DNA from: CAZONU01 sp965370045
GTDB taxonomy: Bacteria > Planctomycetota > SZUA-567 > JAKLDR01
Assembly: GCA_965370045.1 (NCBI GenBank)
Contig: CBDUSI010000117.1
Coordinates: forward strand, 1 to 14,064
DNA length: 14,064 bases
Reading direction: 5' to 3'
Shown here: one piece after another, positions 1 to 6,618 of the stretch
How positions within the stretch are numbered: position 1 is the stretch's first letter
Layout: the number at the start of each line of letters is the position of its first letter
Made by a program: the position numbers and the translations under genes
Notes under the pieces: model-generated
What the model was told of the DNA's origin: nothing
Seen by the model: only the letters and a program-made list of their open reading frames with translations
Databases searched by the model: none

Positions 1-2
1 CC

Positions 3-71
3 GCCAAGGGCGGCCCCAAGAAGAAGCCGGCCACCGACGAACACCCCGAGCAGCCTGGGCAACCCGGCTAG
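3..71 (+). CDS. C-terminal tail of an unidentified protein (5' end outside window)
   Basis: An open frame runs in from the left edge and ends at TAG 69-71. It encodes a 22-residue hydrophilic tail with a lysine cluster (GGPKKKPA) followed by an acidic and proline/glutamine-rich end (HPEQPGQPG). Such a tail looks disordered and carries no domain signal, so the product cannot be named. Codon use (AAG, GCC, GGC, CCG) fits the other genes here. The downstream gene converges on it, leaving 42 bases between the two stops. The frame is short and incomplete, so it could be chance. Confidence 0.4.
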   Translation, partial: AKGGPKKKPATDEHPEQPGQPG

Positions 72-75
72 GCTG
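51..75 (+). terminator. weak stem-loop across the stop codon of the leading partial gene
   Basis: CAGCCT (51-56) pairs with AGGCTG (70-75). Inside it GGG (57-59) pairs with CCC (63-65) around CAA, leaving GGCT as a bulge. The stem spans the TAG stop at 69-71 and is followed by ATTCC rather than a T run, so intrinsic termination is only a possibility. Its place between convergent genes is where a terminator would be expected. Confidence 0.25.
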
Positions 76-112
76 ATTCCTCCGCCCCCACCCGGCAAGA
101 ACGGAGAACACC

Positions 113-135
113 CTCAGCGGACCGCGCACTCGGCG
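113..135 (-). repeat. 23-bp imperfect direct repeat, copy at 3' end of propeller gene
   Basis: This copy matches positions 1947-1969 at 21 of 23 bases. Read on the minus strand it encodes the end of the propeller protein, AECAVR, and its TGA stop. The second copy lies just upstream of the same gene and encodes AERAVR plus TGA. Both copies have the same orientation, about 1.83 kb apart. Confidence 0.7.
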
Positions 136-1925
136 CTGGCCGCGTAGATGAGCCTGGCCCTGAGCACCCGGCGGTTGAGCATGTCCGAGACGTACAGGGC
201 CTCGTCCGTGACCGCCACGTAGGCCGGCCAGGCGAAGGCGATCTCCGGTTTGGGGATCTTGCTCTTGGGGCCGGCGGAGTCGGCATTGCCGTATGAGCCG
301 ATGCGGGTCAGCAGGTTGCCTCGGCCGTCCAGGACCTTCACCGAGAACCGGGCGACATCGGGGACGAAGAGCCGGTCGAAGCCATCCAGGTCGAAGCGGG
401 GCACGTAGCAGGTGCATCCCCCCGAGCCCGCGCCGGTGGGGGCAACGCCCGGGAAAAAACCCTTGAGATCGCCGGTGACGCGCACCTGGCAGGTTCCGCT
501 CCAGTGCAGGTTGACGCCCTTGACGCCCTCGTCGGGGACTTTCTTGCCCCGGCGGTAAACGCCCACCTTGCCGCCCTTGGGGCCGAACTTGAGGATGCTG
601 CCGTAGAGGTTGCGGTAGACGTTGAGTTCGCGGCCCTTGACGGCCTTGAACTCCGGCGGCACGAGCTGGTCCGGGGGCATGATGTCCTCGGCGACGTAGA
701 TGTTCCCGGCGCGGTCGACGCGAACCCCGCCGACGCCGGCCGACAGGGTCAGCAGTCCCGCCTGCTTCTTCTTCCCGTCTGGAGAATAGACGTCGAGCAG
801 CGCGGTGCTCCAGTCCCCGCCCTTTTCGCCCAGGCCCTTGAAGGAGCCGGGCTGCACACCCTTATAGTGCAGCAGGTAGATGTCACCGTTCGGCGCCACC
901 CCCAGGCCGCGCACGCCGCGGTAGTTGCCGCCGCGCACCGTGCCGAGAATCTTGGCGTCGAGCACGGCGAGCTGCTTGCCGTCGCGATCGAACCTGACCA
1001 GCTCGCTGTTGCCCCGATGGCCGTAAAGAGAACCGTCCGGCGCGGCGGCCAGATCGCCCACCTCCTTGAAGGGCAGGGGCGTTCCCTTGCCGGTGCGGCC
1101 ATCGATGCGGGTCCACTTTGCGCCGGTCCACTGGCGGACGAAGACCTCCTCACGCACCCGGCTGGCGACTATGTGCATGGGTCGGAAGAGACCTTTGCCC
1201 TTCGCAGCCCGGGGCCGGCCGGCTCCGGGGGTCAGCTTGAGCCCTTCGCCGGAAATCCGGGCCACCTCGGCCCAGGTTCTCTTCCGCTGCTTGGGGGCCA
1301 GGGGGTAGAGCGCATGAAAGAGGTGGTGCACCTTCGGGACCCTGCCGGCCGCACCCATGTCTACCCAGTAGGGCTTGACCTTCTCGTAGGGCGCGTTCGC
1401 CGCCCAGGGCAGCAGCGTACGCAGGTACTTGCCGGCCGGGTCGAAGACCATCACTTGCGGTGTGCTGCGGCTCGGGTAATCGTCATGGGTCATCACGTAG
1501 ATGTTGCCCTTGCTGTCCTTGGCGGTGCTCAGGACCTTGCCGACCGTCTGGGGGTCGTACCCCAGCACCTTGTCGAACTTGGCGGAGAGTCCCAGGCCAA
1601 CCTTAACCTTGCAGCCGGCCAGCGAGACCTTCTTGCCGGCGTCGTCGACGCCGTCCCACTCCAGCGTTTGGGTCAGGCCCTTCTTGAAGGGCGCCGGGGT
1701 CTTGTCGCCCAGCATTCCCGCGGCCAGGTGCCGGACGATCTTGCCCTTCGCGTCCTCGATCCACACCGCCGCGTCGCAGGGCGACTTCACCGCGAAGGTG
1801 ATGATCGTCTTGCCGCCGGCGGCGCCGGCCTTGGGCTTGGTCGCGAAGGCCGGCGGCTCGGCCGCGAGGGACTGCGCGGCGAAACCGAGAATCAGCAGAA
1901 ACAAGGCCACTACGTGTCTTGACAT
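114..1925 (-). CDS. secreted FlgD-Ig-like / NHL-type beta-propeller protein
   Basis: 603 residues. The chosen start is ATG at 1925, because AGGGAGA (1931-1937) sits five bases upstream and the protein then begins with a clean signal peptide (MSRHVVALFLLILGFAAQSLA, cleavage near residue 21). A longer form from ATG 1982, also with a GGAGAGG site, would put 19 polar residues in front and is less likely. Residues ~30-112 resemble a FlgD-type Ig fold (KIVRHLAAG, LEWDGVDDAG, KVKVGLGL). The rest has NHL/SMP-30-like blades: KDSKGNIYV (~137), APDGSLYG (~295), APNGDIYLL (~344), DRAGNIYVAED (~404) and a final DEALYVSDMLNRRV (~574). A CTC motif (504-506) precedes RFDLDGFDRLFVPD. Six cysteines in the exported part could form disulfides. 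It follows the pseudopilin gene by 70 bases and is probably co-transcribed. It is likely periplasmic or extracellular, binding a ligand or surface partner; no catalytic residues can be assigned. Confidence 0.85.
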   Translation of the reverse strand: MSRHVVALFLLILGFAAQSLAAEPPAFATKPKAGAAGGKTIITFAVKSPCDAAVWIEDAKGKIVRHLAAGMLGDKTPAPFKKGLTQTLEWDGVDDAGKKVSLAGCKVKVGLGLSAKFDKVLGYDPQTVGKVLSTAKDSKGNIYVMTHDDYPSRSTPQVMVFDPAGKYLRTLLPWAANAPYEKVKPYWVDMGAAGRVPKVHHLFHALYPLAPKQRKRTWAEVARISGEGLKLTPGAGRPRAAKGKGLFRPMHIVASRVREEVFVRQWTGAKWTRIDGRTGKGTPLPFKEVGDLAAAPDGSLYGHRGNSELVRFDRDGKQLAVLDAKILGTVRGGNYRGVRGLGVAPNGDIYLLHYKGVQPGSFKGLGEKGGDWSTALLDVYSPDGKKKQAGLLTLSAGVGGVRVDRAGNIYVAEDIMPPDQLVPPEFKAVKGRELNVYRNLYGSILKFGPKGGKVGVYRRGKKVPDEGVKGVNLHWSGTCQVRVTGDLKGFFPGVAPTGAGSGGCTCYVPRFDLDGFDRLFVPDVARFSVKVLDGRGNLLTRIGSYGNADSAGPKSKIPKPEIAFAWPAYVAVTDEALYVSDMLNRRVLRARLIYAASAECAVR

Positions 1926-1946
1926 GGACGTCTCCCTATCAGGTCT

Positions 1947-1969
1947 CTCAGCGAACCGCGCGCTCGGCG
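1947..1969 (-). repeat. 23-bp imperfect direct repeat, copy upstream of propeller gene (possible gene-end remnant)
   Basis: On the minus strand this reads ...TAERAVR followed by TGA (1948-1950), nearly the same as the true C-terminus SAECAVR-stop at 114. It lies between the pseudopilin stop (1996) and the propeller start (1925). A second copy of a gene's last codons in the spacer in front of that gene suggests the remains of a lost tandem paralogue. The match does not clearly extend past about eight codons, so chance or a short functional repeat is also possible. Confidence 0.6.
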
Positions 1970-1995
1970 GTTGAGTCGACATTTTTGCCTCTCCC

Positions 1996-2562
1996 TCACC
2001 GCGTCACCTTGTCGTCGCCGTTGTCGCCGGCGGTGAAGAGGTAGTATATCTTGGGCCGCTTATTGGCGTCGGGCGTGGCGCCGTCGTTGGTCTCGTCCTT
2101 GCCGTTCCTCCCGACCGACCAGACCACCACCCGACTGCTATTGGGGTCGATGCGTATCATTATCTCCCGGCCCCGGGCGTCCACCAGCGTCGTGCCGGCG
2201 CCCAGATCCTTCTTGTACTTGCCATCCACGCCGCTCAGGAAGTTATCCGCGGTGTTGGCCGACCCCTTGCCGCTGAGTTCGGCGTAGACCGCCGCCGTCT
2301 TTATTTCCACCTCGCCGGGCAGACCGGCCAGCATCTTCTTCTCGACCTTGGTGGCCTTCAGCCAGGGGTAGGTCTGATGCGTCTGTTCATACCTGTCGCA
2401 GGCGTCCTTGACGACGCCGACAAGAGTCTTGGTCTGTGCCTCCTGGGCCATGTTATTCGCCAGCGTGATGATGGGAAAGACCATCGACAACAGGATCCCG
2501 ATGATGCAGACCACTATCAGCATCTCGATGAGCGTGAAACCCCGCGTCGCGCGCCTTCTCAT
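1996..2562 (-). CDS. type II secretion/type IV pilus pseudopilin (prepilin-type N-terminal methylation domain)
   Basis: 188 residues. Start is ATG at 2562 with GGGAGGAG five bases upstream; a GTG at 2577 in frame lies over that ribosome site and is rejected. The N-terminus is a textbook prepilin leader: basic MRRRATRG, cleavage after Gly8, then Phe9-Thr-Leu-Ile-Glu13, with Glu at mature +5 and a hydrophobic helix to ~30. A prepilin peptidase would cleave and methylate it. The globular part has DACDRYEQTHQTYPWL (~53-68), the usual start of pseudopilin domains. Its C-terminus (DARGREIMI, VVVWSVGRNGKDETNDG, FTAGDNGDDK) is the Asp/Gly-rich ending common in planctomycete-type pseudopilins, where it may bind calcium. 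It is first gene of a two-gene unit with the propeller protein. It is a lone pseudopilin: no secretin, ATPase or platform gene is present in the window. Confidence 0.93.
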   Translation of the reverse strand: MRRRATRGFTLIEMLIVVCIIGILLSMVFPIITLANNMAQEAQTKTLVGVVKDACDRYEQTHQTYPWLKATKVEKKMLAGLPGEVEIKTAAVYAELSGKGSANTADNFLSGVDGKYKKDLGAGTTLVDARGREIMIRIDPNSSRVVVWSVGRNGKDETNDGATPDANKRPKIYYLFTAGDNGDDKVTR

Positions 2563-2598
2563 ACGGACTCCTCCCACACGAACGACCCCAGTCCCCTC

Positions 2599-2627
2599 AT
2601 TCTAGTAGCTCGCGGCCGGCCTGCCAA
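2599..2627 (-). promoter_or_regulatory. sigma70-like promoter for pseudopilin/propeller unit
   Basis: On the minus strand TTGGCA (2627-2622) is separated by 17 bases from TAGAAT (2604-2599). Transcription would begin near 2592, giving a leader of about 30 bases to the ATG at 2562. Both boxes match five of six consensus positions and the spacing is ideal. It is back-to-back with the lysS promoter. Confidence 0.65.
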
Positions 2628-2670
2628 GACCCAATATCCCCGAAAGACATGCACCGGGAAGCCCGCCCGC

Positions 2671-2698
2671 TTGACTCCGCCGCACCGGAACCTACAAT
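2671..2698 (+). promoter_or_regulatory. sigma70-like promoter for lysS operon
   Basis: TTGACT (2671-2676), a 16-base spacer, then TACAAT (2693-2698). Each box matches five of six consensus positions. Transcription near 2705 would give a leader of about 38 bases to the GTG start of lysS. The two divergent -35 boxes are 43 bases apart, so the 2578-2742 spacer is fully used by two promoters. Confidence 0.7.
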
Positions 2699-2742
2699 AG
2701 CAGAATGCCTTCTGACCAGTAGAACCGAAAGCGAGGAGCAGC

Positions 2743-4272
2743 GTGCCCGACAAGCCCGACCAGTTCTTTGAGGAACGCCTGGCCAAGACCGCCAAGCTCG
2801 CCGAGCTGGGCGTCGACCCCTACGGCGGGAAGTTCGAGATGGACTCCGACCTGGCCTCGGCCCGGAAGCGCGTCGAGGACGCCGGGCTGGAGGCCGGCGA
2901 GGTCAGCGAGATGACCGCCCGCGTCGCCGGGCGGGTCGTCGCCCTGCGCAAGTTCGGCAAGGCCACCTTCGTGGCGTTGCAGGACAGGAGCGGCAAGCTC
3001 CAGGCCTACCTGCGCAAGGACGCGCTGGGCGACGAGACCTACAAGCAGGTCAAGCTGCTGGACATCGGCGACTTCCTGGGCGCCGAGGGAACGCTGGGCA
3101 AGACCCGGACAGGCGAGCCCACCGTCTTCGCGACGGGCATGAAATTCCTGGGCAAGGCGCTGCGCCCGCTGCCCGAGAAGTGGCACGGCCTGGCCGACAC
3201 CGAGGCGCGCTTCCGCCAGCGCTACCTCGACCTGGTGGCCAACGACGAGGTCCGTGAGCGGTTCGTCAAGCGCTCGCGGATGCTGGCCGCGATACGCCGG
3301 CGGCTCTCCGAGCGGGGCTTCATCGAGGTGGAGACCCCCATGATGCAGGCCATCCCCGGAGGCGCGGCGGCCAAGCCCTTCATCACCCACCACAAGGCGC
3401 TGGACATCGAACTCTACATGCGCATCAGCCCGGAGCTCTACTTGAAGCGCCTGCTCGTCGGCGGGCTGGACAAGGTGTTTGAAATCGGCCGCAACTTCCG
3501 CAACGAGGGCCTCTCCCCGCGCCACAACCCCGAGTTCACCATGCTGGAGCTCTATCAGGCATACGGCGACCTGGGGGACATGATGGAGGTCACCGAGAAC
3601 GTGATCGCCGGACTCGCCGAGGAACTCAACGCCAAGCCCGAGGGGTCCATGAACGACCGGCCGGTCAAGCTGGCCGCGCCCTGGCCGCGGTTCGACTACA
3701 TGCAGCTGCTCCGCGAGAAGACCGGAGTCGACACGGCCAGCGAGACTTCCCTGGTCGACGCCGCCAAGAAGGCCGGCGTGGAGGTCGAGGGCCTGGGCAA
3801 GTGGGAGCTGGTCGACGGGCTCTTCAGCGAGGCGGTGGAGCCCGGGCTGTGGGACGCCTGCTTCATCCTCGGCCAGCCCAGGGCGATGGCCCCGCTGTGC
3901 AAGGCCCTGCCCGACGACCCGGAGCGCTCCGAGCGTTTTGAGGCTTTCGCCGCGGGCATGGAGCTGGCCAACGCCTACACCGAGCTCAACGACCCGGTGG
4001 AGCAGCGCCGGCGCTTCGAGGAGCAGGCCGGCGGCACTACCGCCGAAGAGACCGGCGGCCGGCTCGACGAGGACTTCCTGCTGGCCATGGAGCACGGCAT
4101 GCCCCCGGCCGGCGGGCTGGGCATCGGCATCGACCGCCTGGCCATGATCCTTCTGGGCGCTGCCTCCATCCGCGAGGTGGTGCTCTTCCCCCAGCTCCGG
4201 CCCCGGTCCGCGACTCCCGCGGCCCCCGCGGCCCCCGCGGCCCCCGAAGGCGACGAGGGCGAGGAGGAGTAG
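2743..4272 (+). CDS. lysS: lysine--tRNA ligase, class II
   Basis: 509 residues, the usual length for bacterial class II LysRS. It charges tRNA-Lys in the cytoplasm. Start is GTG with GAGGAG (2733-2738) four bases upstream. The N-terminal OB-fold anticodon domain spans ~58-135 (VAGRVVALRKFGKATFVALQ). The catalytic core has motif 1 around RGFIEVETPMM (191-201), motif 2 FRNEGLSPRHNPEFTMLE (252-269) and motif 3 GGLGIGIDRLAMILL (457-471). The tail differs from the norm: after VLFPQLRP the protein adds RSA, an (Ala-Ala-Pro)-type stretch and an acidic EGDEGEEE end, where most LysRS stop soon after the Arg-Pro. Where the family usually has a DYP/HP...SPLAK segment, this protein reads GQPRAMAPLCK (~377-387), a mild divergence near the active site. 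It is the first gene of a transcript continuing into the Lol-like genes. Confidence 0.97.
   Translation: MPDKPDQFFEERLAKTAKLAELGVDPYGGKFEMDSDLASARKRVEDAGLEAGEVSEMTARVAGRVVALRKFGKATFVALQDRSGKLQAYLRKDALGDETYKQVKLLDIGDFLGAEGTLGKTRTGEPTVFATGMKFLGKALRPLPEKWHGLADTEARFRQRYLDLVANDEVRERFVKRSRMLAAIRRRLSERGFIEVETPMMQAIPGGAAAKPFITHHKALDIELYMRISPELYLKRLLVGGLDKVFEIGRNFRNEGLSPRHNPEFTMLELYQAYGDLGDMMEVTENVIAGLAEELNAKPEGSMNDRPVKLAAPWPRFDYMQLLREKTGVDTASETSLVDAAKKAGVEVEGLGKWELVDGLFSEAVEPGLWDACFILGQPRAMAPLCKALPDDPERSERFEAFAAGMELANAYTELNDPVEQRRRFEEQAGGTTAEETGGRLDEDFLLAMEHGMPPAGGLGIGIDRLAMILLGAASIREVVLFPQLRPRSATPAAPAAPAAPEGDEGEEE
4216..4246 (+). repeat. short tandem repeat CCCGCGGCC in lysS 3' end
   Basis: Three perfect 9-base units (CCCGCGGCC) and a partial fourth encode the Pro-Ala-Ala repeats of the LysRS tail. 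As an in-frame 9-mer array it could change length by slippage without breaking the gene. Confidence 0.8.
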
Positions 4273-4278
4273 CCCCTC

Positions 4279-5826
4279 TTGTATCCCCTCTTCCTGGCCC
4301 TGCGCTACGCCCGGAGTCGCGCGGTCACCTACCTCGCGCTCTTCACCGTGGCCCTTTCGGTGGCCAGCTTCGTGGTGGTCATGGGAGTGATGGGCGGATT
4401 CCTGCACACGGTCGAGGAGATCATCCTCAAGACCGGCTCACCCCTGGCGATCCACGACAGGACCTCCGCCGGGATGTACGGGGCCGAGAAACTGACCGCC
4501 GCACTGGAACGTATACCAGGCGTCAGAGGGGCTAGTCCTTACGTGACATCTCCCTCCCGGGTCCGCGCCGGCGCGCCCTACCTCGACGGCCCCCCCGTGC
4601 GAGGCCTGGTCCTTGAGCGAGAGCTTCGCCACAGCGGCCTGGGAGAATACCTGTGCAGGGAACGCCCCGACAAGGGAGATCGCGAGGCCTCGCCACCACA
4701 ATCCCCGCTCAAGACGCTTCTCGGGGAACTGACCGGTGGAGCGTCCGGCGGCGGACGGAGCCGGAGCGCGAAGCCGGCGATCACCTCCTTCGAAGTCCCT
4801 GAAGGCATTGTCCGGGAACGCATTCCCGAGAAGCTGCTCAGCCCCTGGGAGAAAGAAGGCGGGCCAGGGACGGTCCGCATCTGGCCGGAGAAAGAGCCCG
4901 ACGGCGGGCGGCCCGAGCCGACGATCGATGACGACAGCGACGAGGGCACGAAGCCCAGGCATCCGGTCAAACGGGGAAAACGCCAGTCGGCAGATCCGCC
5001 CCGGGGGGCCATCGTCGGCGCCACCCTGGCCAAGAAGTTGAACCTGAAACCCGGCCAAGAAATCATCATCACCGTGCGCGACCCATTGGACTCGGACGCG
5101 GTGCGGGCCAAGAGCTTCTACGTGATCGGCTTCTACTGGACCCGGACGGAGTGGCTGGACCAATCCGTGCTCGTGGACCTGCGGGCCGCCCAGCAACTCC
5201 TGGGCATCAAGGGTGCCATGGGCATCTCCATCTGGCCCGAGGACATCAAGGACCTCGATATTGTCCGGGAGCGCGTTGAGGAGATATGCCCCGCCGACAG
5301 ATTCACTCGGGTGCGATCCTGGCGCGAAACCCAGCCCGACGCCATCCGGCAGCTGGAAATGCAGGATCTGGTCATGATGATCATCCTGCTCATATTCCTG
5401 GTGCTCTGCGGGGCCTTCATCATGGCCATCCTCTGGGTGCTGGTCGCCGACAAGACCCGGGACATCGGCACGGTGCGCGCGCTGGGCGCCGGGCGACTGG
5501 GAGTGGTGGCAACCTTCGTGTCCCAGGGACTGGCCATAGGGGTCCTGGGCACGATACTGGGCTTGGCCGGCGGGTTCCTCCTGGCCGGCCACGTCAACGA
5601 AGTAGTCTGCTTTCTCGACGGGCTGATCTCCGGTGAGCAAGGTCCCCGGCACTTCGCCAGCATCGCCCCCAGCCTCTTCGGCATGAGCCGGCTGCCGGTT
5701 TACTACAATCCCGTGCACCTGATTTCCATGGTGGTCACCACCGTGGGAGTGAGCTTCCTGGCCAGCCTGATCCCCGCCATGCGCGCCGCCTGTCTGCACC
5801 CGGTGGAGGCGCTGCGCCATGAGTAA
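4279..5826 (+). CDS. LolC/LolE-like ABC transporter permease (FtsX/MacB fold) with long periplasmic insert
   Basis: 515 residues. Start is TTG at 4279; GAGGAGGAG (4261-4269), inside the last codons of lysS, is the ribosome site nine bases upstream, and the next in-frame ATG would cut into the first membrane helix. The topology is that of lipoprotein-releasing permeases: helix 1 at ~17-41 (LFTVALSVASFVVVMGVMGGF), a large periplasmic domain, then three helices at ~362-388, ~406-435 and ~480-501. The FtsX-domain features VADKTRDIGTVRALGA (388-403) and LIPAMRAACLHPVEALRHE (C-terminus) are clear. GAIVGATLAKKLNLKPGQEI (243-261) is the typical periplasmic 'G..LA..L....G' segment. E. coli LolC/LolE are about 400-414 residues, so this protein is about 100 longer, explained by a hydrophilic insert at ~127-241. 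Only one permease is present, suggesting a homodimer rather than a LolC/LolE pair. MacB-type export of another substrate is the alternative. The ATPase gene overlaps its end by 8 bases. Confidence 0.88.
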   Translation: MYPLFLALRYARSRAVTYLALFTVALSVASFVVVMGVMGGFLHTVEEIILKTGSPLAIHDRTSAGMYGAEKLTAALERIPGVRGASPYVTSPSRVRAGAPYLDGPPVRGLVLERELRHSGLGEYLCRERPDKGDREASPPQSPLKTLLGELTGGASGGGRSRSAKPAITSFEVPEGIVRERIPEKLLSPWEKEGGPGTVRIWPEKEPDGGRPEPTIDDDSDEGTKPRHPVKRGKRQSADPPRGAIVGATLAKKLNLKPGQEIIITVRDPLDSDAVRAKSFYVIGFYWTRTEWLDQSVLVDLRAAQQLLGIKGAMGISIWPEDIKDLDIVRERVEEICPADRFTRVRSWRETQPDAIRQLEMQDLVMMIILLIFLVLCGAFIMAILWVLVADKTRDIGTVRALGAGRLGVVATFVSQGLAIGVLGTILGLAGGFLLAGHVNEVVCFLDGLISGEQGPRHFASIAPSLFGMSRLPVYYNPVHLISMVVTTVGVSFLASLIPAMRAACLHPVEALRHE

Positions 5827-6604
5827 CGCCGCGCATCAGCCCTTCGCGCCCGAGGACTCCGGCGCGCTCGAGGTCACTACCCGGGAAGCTCACCCGGTCA
5901 TGGCCGCCGAGGGGCTCTGCAAGGACTACCGCGACGGTTCCCGGACCATCACCGTGCTCCGCGACCTGGACCTCCGGCTGCTGCCCCGCGAGGCGGTGGC
6001 GGTCACCGGGCGCTCCGGCTCGGGCAAGAGCACCCTGCTGCACCTGCTGGGCCTGCTGGACAAGCCCGGCGGTGGCGAGGTCTACTTCCGGGGGCAACCG
6101 GTCAGCAAGCTCGGCGGCGGGGCCCGCAACAAGCTGCGCGCCCGCTCGCTGGGCTTCGTCTTTCAGGCTTATCACTTGGTCGCCGAGCTCAGCGCCTACC
6201 ACAACGTGCTGCTGGCCGCGCGGGTGGCCGCGGGCGCCGGCTGGCCCTTCGCCGCGGGCCGCGCCCGCCGCCAGGCCCGCGAGCTGCTGGATCGCGTGGG
6301 GCTGGGTCACCGCCTGAGCCACAAGCCGGGCAAGCTCTCCGGCGGCGAGAAACAGCGGGTGGCCATCGCCCGCGCGCTGATGGGCGAACCCGAGGTGCTG
6401 CTGGCCGACGAACCCACCGGGAACCTCGACGCGCGCACCGCGCGGGAGGTCGAAGACCTGCTCTTCGAACTGGCCGCCGAGCGGGACCTGGCCATGGTGC
6501 TGGTCACACACGAGCCCGGCCTGGCCGAGCGCTGCTCGCGGATCCTGACCCTGGAGGACGGCCGATTGCACCGGAGCGCGCCGTCCGAAAAGACCGCCGG
6601 CTAG
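5819..6604 (+). CDS. lolD: ABC transporter ATP-binding protein, LolD/MacB family
   Basis: 261 residues. ATG at 5819 overlaps the permease stop by 8 bases, and GGTGGAG (5802-5808) is its ribosome site. All ABC motifs are intact: Walker A GRSGSGKST (64-72), Q-loop Gln116 in FVFQAYHLV, signature LSGGEKQRVAIARAL (173-187), Walker B VLLADEPTGNLD (193-204) and H-loop His231. The sequence after the Q-loop (FQAYHLVAELSAYHNV) is characteristic of the LolD/MacB/FtsE group. It should power the permease encoded just before it, moving lipoproteins from the inner membrane toward the outer membrane. It has an N-terminal extension of about 28 residues before the usual start of the fold; Met28 (5900) is an alternative start but lacks a good ribosome site. 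The Lol role is inferred from the partner; an undefined MacB-like substrate is possible. Confidence 0.92.
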   Translation: MSNAAHQPFAPEDSGALEVTTREAHPVMAAEGLCKDYRDGSRTITVLRDLDLRLLPREAVAVTGRSGSGKSTLLHLLGLLDKPGGGEVYFRGQPVSKLGGGARNKLRARSLGFVFQAYHLVAELSAYHNVLLAARVAAGAGWPFAAGRARRQARELLDRVGLGHRLSHKPGKLSGGEKQRVAIARALMGEPEVLLADEPTGNLDARTAREVEDLLFELAAERDLAMVLVTHEPGLAERCSRILTLEDGRLHRSAPSEKTAG

Positions 6605-6618
6605 GCGCCACCTCACCC

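Noticed and set aside
504..1922. Long plus-strand open frame opposite the propeller gene
   Set aside because: Its translation has no family features and is Ala/Leu/Val/His-rich, as expected opposite a GC-rich gene; the minus-strand gene has a signal peptide, ribosome site and conserved repeats.
1926..1982. Upstream ATG start (1982) for the propeller gene
   Set aside because: Although a GGAGAGG precedes it, it would add 19 polar residues before a perfect signal peptide, and it runs through the repeat copy whose natural frame is different.
2692..4407. Long minus-strand open frame opposite lysS and the permease start
   Set aside because: It covers a certain lysS gene, and its product is a low-complexity Gly/Leu/His-rich antisense translation.
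4438..5820. Long minus-strand open frame opposite the permease
   Set aside because: Mirror frame of a gene with clear FtsX-domain features; no motifs of its own.
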